Below the pieces are notes generated by a model. The model was given only the letters and a program-made list of their open reading frames with translations, searched no databases and was not told the origin of the DNA. From Terriglobia bacterium (GTDB lineage Bacteria > Acidobacteriota > Terriglobia > Acidiferrales > UBA7541): a stretch of 53,373 bases of DNA. Numbering within the stretch: position 1 is the stretch's first letter; every line of letters starts with the position of its first letter. Below are positions 1-9,634 of this stretch, one piece after another. The position numbers were made by a program, and so were the translations under genes. The DNA lies in contig JAIQFB010000034.1 of assembly GCA_020073485.1 (NCBI GenBank), forward strand, positions 1 to 53,373, read 5' to 3'.

Positions 1-491
<491 letters not shown>

Positions 492-622
492 AAAACTTTC
501 CCAAACCGTTACCATCCTGCCGGATATTTTCTCCGGCAAAATGCGACGGACTCAAAGATTGTTCATGATCGAGACGAATTTGCAGAAAACCCAATGAAAC
601 AAAGCCTATTCAGTTGCAAAGC

Positions 623-680
623 TTGAAAGAGCGGGAGTTGGGAGTTCCTTAACTGGAATCTCTCAACTCCCGCCTTTCAA
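623..680 (+). other. Hairpin in the 23S-5S spacer
   Basis: A long inverted repeat has arms TTGAAAG + GCGGGAGTTG and CAACTCCCGC + CTTTCAA, interrupted by one unpaired base on each side. The loop can itself pair weakly. It sits between the mature 23S end and the 5S start with no T-tract. A pre-rRNA processing structure is therefore more likely than a terminator; that role is inferred. Confidence 0.6.
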
Positions 681-694
681 CACAAAATTGACTT

Positions 695-812
<118 letters not shown>

Positions 813-845
813 TTATTTATCGCCCCGCAATGGGGCAGAAAAACG

Positions 846-890
846 AACGGCCCGTTCCGACTATGTCGGGGCGGGCCGTTTTTGTTTTTT
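846..890 (+). terminator. Rho-independent terminator of the rRNA operon
   Basis: The stem AACGGCCCG (846-854) pairs with CGGGCCGTT (872-880). An inner CCGA/TCGG extends the stem, and a T-rich tract (TTTTTGTTTTTT) runs to 890. It lies just downstream of 5S, so it should end the rRNA transcript before hicB. Confidence 0.9.
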
Positions 891-925
891 GTGCGTGGCA
901 TACTGGTGGCTGCGGAAACCTGATC

Positions 926-1141
926 ATGAAATCAAAACGAAAATTCACGGTAGTAATTGAGCGCGATGAAGAGGGTTACTATGTGGCATCGGTCCCGGCT
1001 TTGCGAGGGTGCCACACGCAAGCAAAAACCCTTGATACATTGATGAAGCGTGTCAGGGAAGTAGTCGAGCTTTGCATTGAAGACGGCAAACAGGTTGATG
1101 GCCAGCTTGAATTAATCGGTATCCAACAAATTGCTGTTTGA
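926..1141 (+). CDS. hicB: HicB-family antitoxin
   Basis: A 71-residue protein with the single HicB fold: a partly degraded RNase-H-like sheet with the hallmark order TVVIERDEEGYYVASVPAL, RGCHTQ, then a helix and a short tail. In the family this domain binds and neutralises the HicA mRNA interferase. The ATG at 926 is preferred because homology begins here and in-frame codons upstream run into the rRNA terminator. No DNA-binding tail is present, which fits the short class. The stop overlaps a TTG that starts the HicA remnant (TTGA), as in a translationally coupled pair. Because the toxin is broken, this may now be a solitary antitoxin. Confidence 0.85.
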   Translation: MKSKRKFTVVIERDEEGYYVASVPALRGCHTQAKTLDTLMKRVREVVELCIEDGKQVDGQLELIGIQQIAV

Positions 1142-1362
1142 CCCGCCTGCCCCGCATCAAGGGCAAAGAACTTATCCGTGCGCTGGAACGCGCCGGATTC
1201 ATAATCGATTGAACTCGCGGTAGCTAAGTTTTTCTCAAGCACGCGGATGGACGGGCCACTGCTGTTCCGGTTCACTGGCGCGAAACGTTGGGTCCCGGTC
1301 TGCTGCGTGCAATCCTGCGTGATGTCGAATTGACCCTGAATCAACTGATCGAATTGCTGTGA
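1138..1362 (+). pseudogene. hicA: HicA mRNA interferase, inactivated by two in-frame stops
   Basis: Read from TTG 1138 in one continuous frame, the translation gives a HicA-like N-terminus (RIKGKELIRALERAGFIID). A TGA at 1210-1212 follows, then TRGS, a TAA at 1225-1227, then VFLKHADGRATAVPVHWRE and the family's GLLRAILRDVELT C-terminus up to the stop at 1360. Intact family members have a G-S-H core at the second stop, so the catalytic His codon appears to have become TAA. No frame change is needed to follow the protein, so these look like point mutations in a decayed toxin. A sequencing error at two separate codons is less likely. The antitoxin upstream is intact. Confidence 0.85.
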
Positions 1363-1467
1363 ATCGCGCGAGAGGCCGTTGTCGAACCCGAACGTTGTTC
1401 GATGATCCTGCAAAGTGCTAGGATGCTCTTCGGTTTTTCGATCCGCACATTCAGCAGGAGTCATGAC

Positions 1468-2226
1468 GTGAAATTCGCATTCAGTTTGATGACTGTTTTT
1501 GTGATTTGCGCCGCGGGTCCCGCGCGCGCCCAGATGGCGCGGCCGCAGATGCAGACGTTTGATTCGTCCGCTGGTCCCGTAAAAATCACTCCCATCGAGC
1601 ATGCCAGCACATTGATCGAAGCCGGCGGGAAGGTGATCTACGTGGATCCGGCCAAGACGCCGAATTTTCCGAGCGACTTTACCGGCCTCCCTCCTGGCGA
1701 CCTGATTCTGATCAGCGATACTCATTCCGACCATATGGATCCGGCCTCGATCACGTTGCTCAGCAAGGCCGATACCGTGATCATCGCGCCGCCTTCTGTC
1801 GCCAAGACGGTCACCACCGCAAAGACGTTAGCCAACGGCGAGACCACCAGGTGGGACAAGTGGACTATCGAGGCGATCCCCATGTACAACATGGTTCGGG
1901 GCCCCGCGCCCGGGAAATTTTTCCATGACAAAGGCCGCGGCGACGGATTCGTGCTCACCTACGGCGGCAAGCGTTTTTATTTTTCCGGGGACACCGAAGC
2001 CATTCCGGAAATGAAGACGCTAAAAAACATCGACGTCGCGTTTATCTGCATGTTTGAGCGTCCTACCATGTCGCCGGACGAAGCCGCCGACGCGGTCCTG
2101 GCTTTTCATCCAAAGGTTGTCATTCCCTACCACTACGGCACGTCCGACCCCGCTGTTTTCAAGAAGAAGCTGGAAGGCAGCGGAATCGATGTGCGCCTTC
2201 TCGATTGGTATCCCAAGAAACCGTAG
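1468..2226 (+). CDS. Secreted MBL-fold metallohydrolase (UlaG-like)
   Basis: A 252-residue protein with an N-terminal signal peptide (about residues 1-22, ending ARA-Q). The metallo-beta-lactamase signature THSDHMD is at about 85-91, GDTE at about 174-177 and a metal-ligand PYHYGT near 222. The compact fold and lack of extra domains match UlaG-like hydrolases, many of uncharacterised substrate. GTG 1468 is chosen because a GGAG site lies 7 nt upstream (CAGGAG at 1455-1460) and it gives a clean signal peptide; the longer upstream reading adds an implausible N-terminus. It probably acts outside the cytoplasm. The substrate cannot be told from sequence. Confidence 0.85.
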   Translation: MKFAFSLMTVFVICAAGPARAQMARPQMQTFDSSAGPVKITPIEHASTLIEAGGKVIYVDPAKTPNFPSDFTGLPPGDLILISDTHSDHMDPASITLLSKADTVIIAPPSVAKTVTTAKTLANGETTRWDKWTIEAIPMYNMVRGPAPGKFFHDKGRGDGFVLTYGGKRFYFSGDTEAIPEMKTLKNIDVAFICMFERPTMSPDEAADAVLAFHPKVVIPYHYGTSDPAVFKKKLEGSGIDVRLLDWYPKKP

Positions 2227-2321
2227 AGGTGCCATTGTGAATTTCGATATGGATTGAATAGCATCGGCTCTACAGAGTATTGTACCTTCACCATTCCGAT
2301 CGCACATTTCCGGAGGCATCT

Positions 2322-3392
2322 ATGACCGTTGCAAGAAGCCGCACGTCCCGACGAAATTTCCTGCTGGCCGCGGCGCCGACAATTGCCGGCGGCCTAGCAC
2401 TGCCGGGCATCGCGCGCGAGGCGCTCGCGGGAACTCCCGGCGCAGCGAAGGACAAGCCGGGCGCGGCCCCCGAAAAAATCTGGAGCGGCGACTACTGGGC
2501 GCAAAAGGGCGGCGTGAAGCTTTACATGTATCGCAAGCGCTTGGGTGCGCCGCAGGCCGGGAAGCCGGCGCTGCCTGTGTTGTTCCTGATTCATGGCTCT
2601 TCGACGTCCTCGCGGTCGAGCTACGATCTGACGGTCCCGGGGCACGGCGAATATTCGGTCATGGACAAGTTTGCGGAATACGGCTACGACGTGTGGACGA
2701 TGGATTGCGAAAACTACGGCCGGTCATCCCGCACGCAGGGCAATGCCAATATTGCCGATGGCGTCGAGGATATGAAGGCCGGGTCGGATCTGATCGTGCG
2801 GGAAACGGGACAGCAACGGCTCCATATTTTCGGGGAATCGTCGGGGTCGTTGCGCGCCGGGGCGTTTGCCATGGTGCGTCCAGAGCGCGTGGACCGCATG
2901 ATTCTCTCGGCGTTCACGTACACTGGCGAGGGTTCGCCCACGCTGGCCGACCGGGGCAAGCAGGTGGAGTTTTACCGCACGCATAACCGGCGGCCGCGCG
3001 ACCGCAACATGATTCGCAGCATTTTCACGCGCGACAAGCCCGGCACCTCCGACATGGCCGTCGCCGAAGCCGTGGCCGATGCCGAGATGCCTTTCGGTAA
3101 CGATATTCCGACCGGAACGTATCTCGATATGACCGCCAACCTGCCGGTGGTCGACCCGCTCAAGGTGCACGCCCCGGTGATGATCCTGCGCGGCGAATTT
3201 GACGGCATCGCCACCGAGCAGGACGTGCTCAATTTTTTCCAGAAGCTTCCGAACGCGGACCGTCAATTCGTGATTCTTCCGGGGATCGCGCATTCGGTTG
3301 TGCTTGGAATCAACCGGCAGCTCACCTGGCATGCCATGCGGTCGTTCCTGGAAACGCCGCCGCGCCTGGATGGCGGGCAGGCGGCAGTATAG
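2322..3392 (+). CDS. Tat-exported alpha/beta hydrolase
   Basis: A 356-residue protein beginning with a twin-arginine signal (TSRRNFLLAA, then a hydrophobic stretch and a small-residue cleavage zone near residue 36). The alpha/beta hydrolase core follows: an oxyanion-hole LIHGSS segment, the nucleophile elbow GESSG with Ser about 173, an acid in the RGEFDG region and a catalytic His in the late IAHSV segment. ATG 2322 follows a strong GGAGG site (2311-2315). Tat export suggests folding in the cytoplasm before translocation. The gene follows the MBL hydrolase by 95 nt on the same strand. The substrate is unknown; an esterase or lipase-like role is the family default. Confidence 0.85.
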   Translation: MTVARSRTSRRNFLLAAAPTIAGGLALPGIAREALAGTPGAAKDKPGAAPEKIWSGDYWAQKGGVKLYMYRKRLGAPQAGKPALPVLFLIHGSSTSSRSSYDLTVPGHGEYSVMDKFAEYGYDVWTMDCENYGRSSRTQGNANIADGVEDMKAGSDLIVRETGQQRLHIFGESSGSLRAGAFAMVRPERVDRMILSAFTYTGEGSPTLADRGKQVEFYRTHNRRPRDRNMIRSIFTRDKPGTSDMAVAEAVADAEMPFGNDIPTGTYLDMTANLPVVDPLKVHAPVMILRGEFDGIATEQDVLNFFQKLPNADRQFVILPGIAHSVVLGINRQLTWHAMRSFLETPPRLDGGQAAV

Positions 3393-3524
3393 GCCAAATC
3401 ACTCGCGCAATTACGATTGAGCCGCACGCGGAGTCCACATCTCCCCGCACGTTTCCCATCTCCGGGAAGAGATATAATTGAAAGTGTCTCCGGGTGGGAA
3501 TTTGCTTGGCGAAGGGGAACGACC

Positions 3525-4034
3525 ATGAGTTCGCAGGTGGTGAAAAATTTCATGAGGCAGCAGGGGTTCGCCGACGAGGCGGATTCGGCCTGCGACATGC
3601 ATTTTTCGGGGCTGTATTTTCAACCGAGGATTGTGGGGCCGCTGGTCGTGGTGGGGATCGTCCTGCAATCGCCCATTTTCTTTTTCATGCTTTCGGCGAT
3701 TCTCTGGTGGAACGTCGTTTTTTCGAAGTGGAATCCCTTTGAGATATTCTACAACCGCGTGATTGCGGCGTCGAAGGGGCGTCCGGTGCTCAGCCCAGCG
3801 CCGCCGGGACGGGCATTCGCGCAGGGAATGGCGGCGGCGTTTCTGCTTCTGGCAGGGCTTGCTCTGATGGCCGGTTGGATGATGGCCGCATATGTTCTCG
3901 AAGCGTTCCTGGTGATCGCCTTCGCGGCTTTGCTGTTCGGGAAATTTTGTCTTGGCGCCTACGTATACCACGTGCTGCGCGGGCGAATCGCATTTGCCAA
4001 TTCCACATTGCCCTGGGCTCGCCCGCGCGCGTGA
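3525..4034 (+). CDS. DUF4395-type integral membrane protein
   Basis: A 169-residue protein with about four membrane segments: GPLVVVGIVLQS, FFFMLSAILWWNVVF, MAAAFLLLAGLALMAGWMMA and AFLVIAFAALLFG. It has a short soluble N-terminus and an Arg-rich tail. The layout, with a short loop after the second segment and an FGKFCLGAY motif, resembles DUF4395 proteins. ATG 3525 has an AAGGGGAA site at 3512-3519; the longer upstream frame has no site. The function is unknown. It is the last plus-strand gene before two convergent minus-strand genes. Confidence 0.65.
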   Translation: MSSQVVKNFMRQQGFADEADSACDMHFSGLYFQPRIVGPLVVVGIVLQSPIFFFMLSAILWWNVVFSKWNPFEIFYNRVIAASKGRPVLSPAPPGRAFAQGMAAAFLLLAGLALMAGWMMAAYVLEAFLVIAFAALLFGKFCLGAYVYHVLRGRIAFANSTLPWARPRA

Positions 4035-4084
4035 ATTTCCTTCGCAAGAATTCCAAATAAGCGCCGGCCTATTCCACTCATCAC

Positions 4085-6085
4085 TTATCGATGATTCACG
4101 CAGAGGGTCTGCAGGTCAAACTGGAGGCTGTCGTCGATCTGTGCCTGGGCGTAGCCGGCCGAGGAGCAGATCTGTTTCCAGGTGAGGCCCACAGCGCCGC
4201 GCAGATCGGCGCCCTGCAGGCTCGCGCCGGTGAGATCCGCGCCGGTTAGAACGGTTCCCTGAAGTTTCGCCGCGCTCAGATCGGAGTTGCGCAAATCCGC
4301 GTCGTCGAGAATGGCGCGGCCGAGGTCGGCATTTTTCAAATTCGCGTTGCCCAGTTTAGTGGAGGTCAGATAGGCCTCCTGAAGATTGGCCGACGCGAGA
4401 TTGGCATGATCGAGGATCGCCTCGCGCAGGTCGGCTTGTTTGAGGCTTGCCCGTTGCAAGGACGCCGCGCGCAAATCCGCTTTGTAGAGATTGGCGCCAT
4501 CGAGTATTGCATCGAGAAGCGTGGCGCTGGAGAGAATCGCGGAAGAAAGGTTCGCGGCGCGAAGACCGGCGCGGTCCAGAACTGCGTTCTGCAGATTTGA
4601 TTCCTGCATTGTCGCGTTATCGAGTTTCGCGCCACTCAAGGCCGCGAACTGCAGATTTGCCTGACGGAGATTGGCCTCGCGCAGGTCCGCCTCCGATAGG
4701 TACGCGTGACCGAGATCGGCTTGCCACAAGTGCGCTTTGGCAAAGAAAGCGCCGTAGGCCTGGATGTAACGGAGCTTGAGCCGGTTCAGGCTGGCGCCTT
4801 TGACCGCGGCAAGATCCTCCTCGCGGCCGCTCCATCCCGGAGGTTTCGTGGAAACGTCGGCCTCGGTCAATTGCGCGAACGGATTGTATCCGGCGAGCCA
4901 AAGAGCCTGCGCCGCCCACGCCTTGATTTTCGCCGAGCCGGAAGGGACCGTCCGGGCGGCGTCATGAGGAACGCCCAGAATAATTCCCGCGGAAAGAAGG
5001 CAGAGCACGAGGCCGACTCCGATGGGAATCCCCCTGCGGAGTCTCGCAATTTTCTTGCGGGAAAACTTTACTTTCACCCCGGGCCGCTCCAGATCCGCCC
5101 CAAACGATTTGGCCGCCATTCTCGGAAAATTGAGAGCGGCAACCACGGCGCCGGCCACGAGCAGCGCCTGCGCGGCCGATCCGCGAAGGTCTTCCAGCGT
5201 GAGGTAGCGCGCCCAGAAAAGAAGAAGCGTCGCCGGCGTGACCCAATACAGCAACACCATGGCGATTCCGGCCTCGAGAAAAGCCAGCGGAGAACGCATG
5301 CTACGCAGCCAGGAGCTATAGGCCCGCGCGGCCCACCTGGCAAACCACGGAAGGCAATCGTCGAGGGTCCGGCCGTCCGGGAAGATCGCCGGCAGCTGCG
5401 AAGTTCCATCCCACAGGCGCTGCATGTACAGATGAAAACTAACGTACAGCCCAAGCATCAGCACCGGCCCGAACAAGTAGAACGGAACGAAAGGAAAATC
5501 CGCCTGCAAACCGAAATACGGCAGCGCCGGAGAATTATTCAAGAGCTGCGCGTCCCGGGTCGTGAAGATGCGCAACCAGACCAGGGCATGCAGTGCCAGC
5601 AGCGCCGCCAGCAGCCACCCCGTGCGCCCGGCCGCCTGGCCGATGTTTTTCAGTCCCTCGAGCGGAGAAGTGGTTTCCGGAAGCACGGTGCCGAACAGAT
5701 TTGCCCCGGCGAACTGTGTGTCGACAAGTCCCGTGGCGTTCTTTAGGTTTGCAGCCTGCAGATTCGCCTGCTGGAATTGCGTGCCGAGCAGGTTGGCTTC
5801 CTGAAGATTGGCCTGCAGAAGGCTGGCGCCGCGCAAGTCCGCGAGCATCAGATCGGCGCGCTTCAAATTTGTTTTGTTGAGGATCGCGTCCTGCAGCCGG
5901 GCGTCGATCAGGTCGGCTCCATCCAGATTTTTCCTGGAGAGATTCGCCTGGATCCCCGCCTCGCCTCCGGAATCCAGCCAATCGGCGTGCTGTTCGAGGA
6001 TTTCCGCAAGGCCGCGAACGGCAACAGGAACGCTCCGCTCGAACTCGGGCAGGAATAGTTGTGGTTGTTCCGCGTCTATCTTCAA
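4085..6085 (-). CDS. Pentapeptide-repeat protein with a central membrane domain
   Basis: A 666-residue protein in three parts. The N-terminal block (about residues 45-125) and a longer C-terminal block (about 430-640) are runs of A(D/N)LXX pentapeptides, for example ADLRGASLL, ANLQEANLL and ADLREAILD. These predict right-handed quadrilateral beta-helices. Between them lie about five hydrophobic segments, including LLAALLALHALVWLRIF, LFGPVLMLGLYVSFHLY and VGLVLCLLSAGIILG. The likely picture is two beta-helices on the same or opposite sides of the inner membrane. The start is TTG with GAGG 8 nt upstream. Pentapeptide proteins can mimic DNA or act as scaffolds, but nothing here identifies a partner. 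Confidence 0.8.
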   Translation of the reverse strand: MKIDAEQPQLFLPEFERSVPVAVRGLAEILEQHADWLDSGGEAGIQANLSRKNLDGADLIDARLQDAILNKTNLKRADLMLADLRGASLLQANLQEANLLGTQFQQANLQAANLKNATGLVDTQFAGANLFGTVLPETTSPLEGLKNIGQAAGRTGWLLAALLALHALVWLRIFTTRDAQLLNNSPALPYFGLQADFPFVPFYLFGPVLMLGLYVSFHLYMQRLWDGTSQLPAIFPDGRTLDDCLPWFARWAARAYSSWLRSMRSPLAFLEAGIAMVLLYWVTPATLLLFWARYLTLEDLRGSAAQALLVAGAVVAALNFPRMAAKSFGADLERPGVKVKFSRKKIARLRRGIPIGVGLVLCLLSAGIILGVPHDAARTVPSGSAKIKAWAAQALWLAGYNPFAQLTEADVSTKPPGWSGREEDLAAVKGASLNRLKLRYIQAYGAFFAKAHLWQADLGHAYLSEADLREANLRQANLQFAALSGAKLDNATMQESNLQNAVLDRAGLRAANLSSAILSSATLLDAILDGANLYKADLRAASLQRASLKQADLREAILDHANLASANLQEAYLTSTKLGNANLKNADLGRAILDDADLRNSDLSAAKLQGTVLTGADLTGASLQGADLRGAVGLTWKQICSSAGYAQAQIDDSLQFDLQTLCVNHR

Positions 6086-6365
6086 CTTGAGACCTCGACC
6101 ACGCCATCCAAACGCCGAAAGTACTCGTAAACGAGACAGGAATCCTCCTGTCTTTTGAACCAGAAAATTTTCGGCATGGAAACGATCTTGGGATGGAACA
6201 GCGGACTGGGTCTACTGTCCGAAAGCCCAAGGCGAGGACAGGCGCACCTGTTCTCACTTCCGGACTGCACAAATCTGGGTCACTCACAGTCTATGTTGAA
6301 TGCGTGGAGAAGAACAAGACAGGAGGACGCCCTGAGTGCCTTCTCGGTCAAGGCCGGGCTCCGGC

Positions 6366-9300
6366 CTATTGCTGTTGGGGCGGAGGACGCTGGAAGCCGC
6401 CAGGAAACTGTTGCCCAGGTTGCGGACCCACCCCGGGCGTCACCACGGGCTGCGCCCCCTGGGGCGGGGCCTGCGGAGCCCCGGGCTGGGGCTGCTCGTT
6501 GACGGGCTGCGGAATCGGGCCCGGAGGCGTGGATGGCTCACCGTGGCCGGCATAGAGCGCTGGAGCATCGCGGGGCGGCAGGCGCAAGGCGCGCGGCGTC
6601 ACCAGGATCAGGATCTCGGTCTTCTGGTTGTTGGCCGTATTTTCACCGGTCAAATCTCCGACGCTCGGCACCGAGGAAGTCCACGGCAAGCCGCTGACCG
6701 AACGCGCCTCGTTATTCTGGACAATTCCGGACAGGACCGAGGTCTCGTCTTCGCGCAAGCGCACGGTCTGGTCCAGCGAGCGGTTGGTGAGAATAGGAAT
6801 GCCGTTCACCGAGCTGCCGGCCAGACTCTTGATATCGAATTCAAGATGCAGCGTGACTTCGTCGCCGCTATGAAGGCGCGGCGTGGCTTTTATTTTCAAA
6901 CCCAGATCGACGTAGTCGGCCGAGGGATACGCCGTCTGGTTGGAGGAGGAGTTGGTGGAAGAGGAAACCGTATTGAGCGTCACGGTGACGTTGTCGGCGG
7001 CTTTGTTCACCACCACCGCGTCGGTGGCCGCGTCACCGTTCAAATCCGCGGCGGCGACGGCCACCGGAGAATTTCCGCTGGGCAGCGAAATCGGCGCTGT
7101 GAAGGTTCCATCGCCGTTGCCGATCAGAAGGTCCAGGTTGTTGTCGGTCTGGTCGGTTATGGCCAAGTCCGGGTTTCCCTCCCCGGTGAAATCGGCGGCG
7201 ACGATGCCCGTGGGCCCGGCGCCTGTGGTGAATTCAGTATGCGTGGGAAAAGTTCCGTCCCCATTTCCAAGAAGGATGGAAACCGTGCCCGGGCTGGCTC
7301 CCTGATTGGTGACCGCCAGGTCCAGTTTTCCGTCAACATTGAAATCCGCAACGGCGATGCCCGATGGGCCGGCCCCAGTGGCATAGGGGACCGAGGAAGA
7401 GAAGGTTCCGAGCGCCGCCGTGGTCAAATCGGTGTTCTGCAGCAGAATGGAAACAGTGTTGTCCCCGGAGTTGGTGACAGCCAGGTCCGGGCGAGTGTCC
7501 GCATTAAAATTGCCGGCGGCAATACCCTTGGGCAAGACGCCGACCGGGTAGTCGGTCCGCGGGGCAAACGTATTGGTTCTGCTGCCCGTCGCGTTGTTGA
7601 GAAAAACGGAGACCGTGCCGTTGGTTGTCCCGTTTTCCTGGTTGACCACGGCCAAGTCGACGGTGCCGTCACCGTTCAGGTCGGTGGCCAGCAGGGCCAC
7701 GGGCGCGTTGCCGGTGGCATACGTGCTGGTCGCGGTGGGGGCGGTAAAGTTTCCGCGTCCGTCACCGAACAAAATTTCCAGATTGCCATTCGCCTCATCG
7801 GTCACGGCAATGTCCAGATTGCCGTCGCCATCAAAATCGCCGACCGCGACCGCCAAAGGAGTTGACGCCAGGGTGGACGGCGTGCCGCCCGGAAGGGAAA
7901 GCCCCGGAATAGTAATGGGAGTCTGGGTGCCAAACGTGCCGTCTCCCACGCCCAGCAAGACCGAGATCGTGCCATTGGTGGTGCCGTCGCCGTGATTGGC
8001 AACGACCAGATCCGTGGGACCGTCGTGATTGAAATCTCCCAGAGCCAGGGCTACCGGCGAAGTCCCCACCGCGTAATTGGCCTGCGGAAGCTGGCCAGCG
8101 AGAATTCCGGAGGCCAGCGCTGTCGCTGCCGGACTGATGTTGGAAGAAAGCAAACCGAAATCGATGGGATAGCGGTCGCCCACGAAAAACGTCGCGGGTT
8201 TTCCGTCCTGTGCGCGCAGCAGGATGCGCTGGGCGCTGCGCACGGCGTTGAGTGCCTGGCTGAAATTCGCGCTGGCGCCCGGCACGGTGGCAAGGAAAAT
8301 GGATTTGCCTCCGCCGAAGGCGATCACCGGCGGAAGTACCGATCCCAGACCTCCGGTGGATGTCCCCAGGGCGCCGACACTGCCGAAGATGGTTTGTATC
8401 ACTGAAAGCAAGGTCCCATTGTTTTGCGCCGCCTGAAGCTGCTTAATTTCGTTGGGGCTGAGCGTGAATACGGTCGAGGACTCGGGCGGCGTGATTCCCA
8501 ACTGGTGCGCGGCATCGCGGTTGAGCTCGAGAATTTCAATTTCCACCATGAGCTCACCGCGGGGTTGCTCGATTTGTCCAATCAGCGCCTGGGCCAGCGC
8601 GACGTTTTGTTCCGTGCTGCGAACCGTAAGGGTGCGCGAAGCCGTATCGAGTTGCGTCCGCGTGATCCCCGTCATTTCGCGGACCATCCGGACCGTTTCG
8701 TTCATCTCGTCGGTGGTGACCGACGCGGGCAGGACGAGAGCTTTTTCGATTTCCGGAGCGAATTGCCGCTCGTTTTGCGGGGTATCCGCGGTGATGAACA
8801 AAGTATGTTCGTCGGCGACGCGCGTGAAGGTTTGTGTCTGCCGGGAGAGCACCATCACGGCGGTGTCGAAGTCCACTTTTGGAGCGCGGAAACGGATGAC
8901 GCGATCCGGCAATTCCCCGTCAAACACGACGGTCACGCCAAATTGCCGGCCGATTTCCTCGTACGCTCCGCGCATCGTGCCGCGATAATCAAAATCCACG
9001 GTTCCAGGCTTGGGATGCAAGCGCGGCAGTCCGGCGAGGCGAGGACCTTTTTCCTGCGCGGTTTCGACCGCGGCGGAGGTCAATTCTCCCAATCGTTCCC
9101 GCGCGACTTCGTAGTTGGGGTCAATTTCCAGTGCCTGCCCCAGCAGGGCGCGCGCATTCGGGATATTTCCGGCCAGCGCCTGGCGCTCGGCCGAATCGAC
9201 GAGTCCCTGAATCAGTTGAAATCGCGCATGTTCCTTCAGGGTCGAATATTCGCGGACTGTCGGCGCATACATGGACGCTTCGGAATAATCGGCGTAAGCG

Positions 9301-9560
9301 GTCTTCCAATCGCCGGATTGCTCGGCGCTTCGGCCTGCTTGAAATGCTTTCTGGGCGCGGCTCTTATCGGGCCGGGGAGCGGCCGTGGTTGGCGCAGCCT
9401 GACCGGGGGACGCGGGGGCCTGCGATTGCGGCATTACAGGAGTGGTGAGAAGCAAGCCGGATAGAGCCGTGACAGCTACGCGCCGGGCAACGATAGTCCA
9501 TTGGCCGGTTTGGCGGCCCCGGGCGAGATGACAGGATGGCGTAGGCATGTCTAAAATCAT
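6366..9560 (-). CDS. Secretin (T2SS/T4P type) with seven inserted VCBS/FG-GAP repeats
   Basis: About 1064 residues. In order: a hydrophobic export segment (VAVTALSGLLLTTP), two TPR-like helical repeats, an N0-type domain (GTVDFDYRG... VTVVFDGELPDR), an N1/KH-like domain, and a secretin start with VEIEILELNRD and GDRYPI. Then come seven VCBS/FG-GAP repeats (roughly nt 8070-6960), each with a DxNxDG-like calcium loop such as DFDGDGNLD. The secretin domain resumes at VDLGLKIKATPRL and ends GLPW...TEILILVTPRAL, followed by a Pro/Gln-rich tail. Secretins form outer-membrane channels for type II secretion or type IV pili. No pilus or secretion genes are adjacent. The ATG at 9560 (or 9548) is chosen over a TTG at 9662; no clear ribosome site decides it. 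Confidence 0.85.
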   Translation of the reverse strand: MILDMPTPSCHLARGRQTGQWTIVARRVAVTALSGLLLTTPVMPQSQAPASPGQAAPTTAAPRPDKSRAQKAFQAGRSAEQSGDWKTAYADYSEASMYAPTVREYSTLKEHARFQLIQGLVDSAERQALAGNIPNARALLGQALEIDPNYEVARERLGELTSAAVETAQEKGPRLAGLPRLHPKPGTVDFDYRGTMRGAYEEIGRQFGVTVVFDGELPDRVIRFRAPKVDFDTAVMVLSRQTQTFTRVADEHTLFITADTPQNERQFAPEIEKALVLPASVTTDEMNETVRMVREMTGITRTQLDTASRTLTVRSTEQNVALAQALIGQIEQPRGELMVEIEILELNRDAAHQLGITPPESSTVFTLSPNEIKQLQAAQNNGTLLSVIQTIFGSVGALGTSTGGLGSVLPPVIAFGGGKSIFLATVPGASANFSQALNAVRSAQRILLRAQDGKPATFFVGDRYPIDFGLLSSNISPAATALASGILAGQLPQANYAVGTSPVALALGDFNHDGPTDLVVANHGDGTTNGTISVLLGVGDGTFGTQTPITIPGLSLPGGTPSTLASTPLAVAVGDFDGDGNLDIAVTDEANGNLEILFGDGRGNFTAPTATSTYATGNAPVALLATDLNGDGTVDLAVVNQENGTTNGTVSVFLNNATGSRTNTFAPRTDYPVGVLPKGIAAGNFNADTRPDLAVTNSGDNTVSILLQNTDLTTAALGTFSSSVPYATGAGPSGIAVADFNVDGKLDLAVTNQGASPGTVSILLGNGDGTFPTHTEFTTGAGPTGIVAADFTGEGNPDLAITDQTDNNLDLLIGNGDGTFTAPISLPSGNSPVAVAAADLNGDAATDAVVVNKAADNVTVTLNTVSSSTNSSSNQTAYPSADYVDLGLKIKATPRLHSGDEVTLHLEFDIKSLAGSSVNGIPILTNRSLDQTVRLREDETSVLSGIVQNNEARSVSGLPWTSSVPSVGDLTGENTANNQKTEILILVTPRALRLPPRDAPALYAGHGEPSTPPGPIPQPVNEQPQPGAPQAPPQGAQPVVTPGVGPQPGQQFPGGFQRPPPQQQ

Positions 9561-9605
9561 GTAGATGCATATTCTACCGTCAGGGAACAGGGAAGCGGTA
9601 GAAAC

Positions 9606-9634
9606 TTGACCGGGAGTAATGGGACGTGTAAACT
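9606..9634 (+). promoter_or_regulatory. Probable sigma-70-type promoter for the Ftr1 gene
   Basis: TTGACC at 9606-9611 and TAAACT at 9629-9634 are separated by exactly 17 nt and point toward the Ftr1 gene, giving a leader of about 120 nt. An imperfect palindrome with AGTTGC and GCAACT arms (9643-9663) follows just downstream, where an operator could lie. It does not match the Fur box. Confidence 0.5.

Noticed and set aside
2724-3332. Long minus-strand frame opposite the alpha/beta hydrolase
   Set aside because: A G+C-driven shadow of the real gene with Arg/His-rich translation; several similar shadows (for example 9773-10735, 13173-14378, 26552-27682) were also dropped.
6628-8988. Plus-strand frames opposite the secretin gene
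   Set aside because: Mirror images of the repeats; no start sites and low-complexity products.
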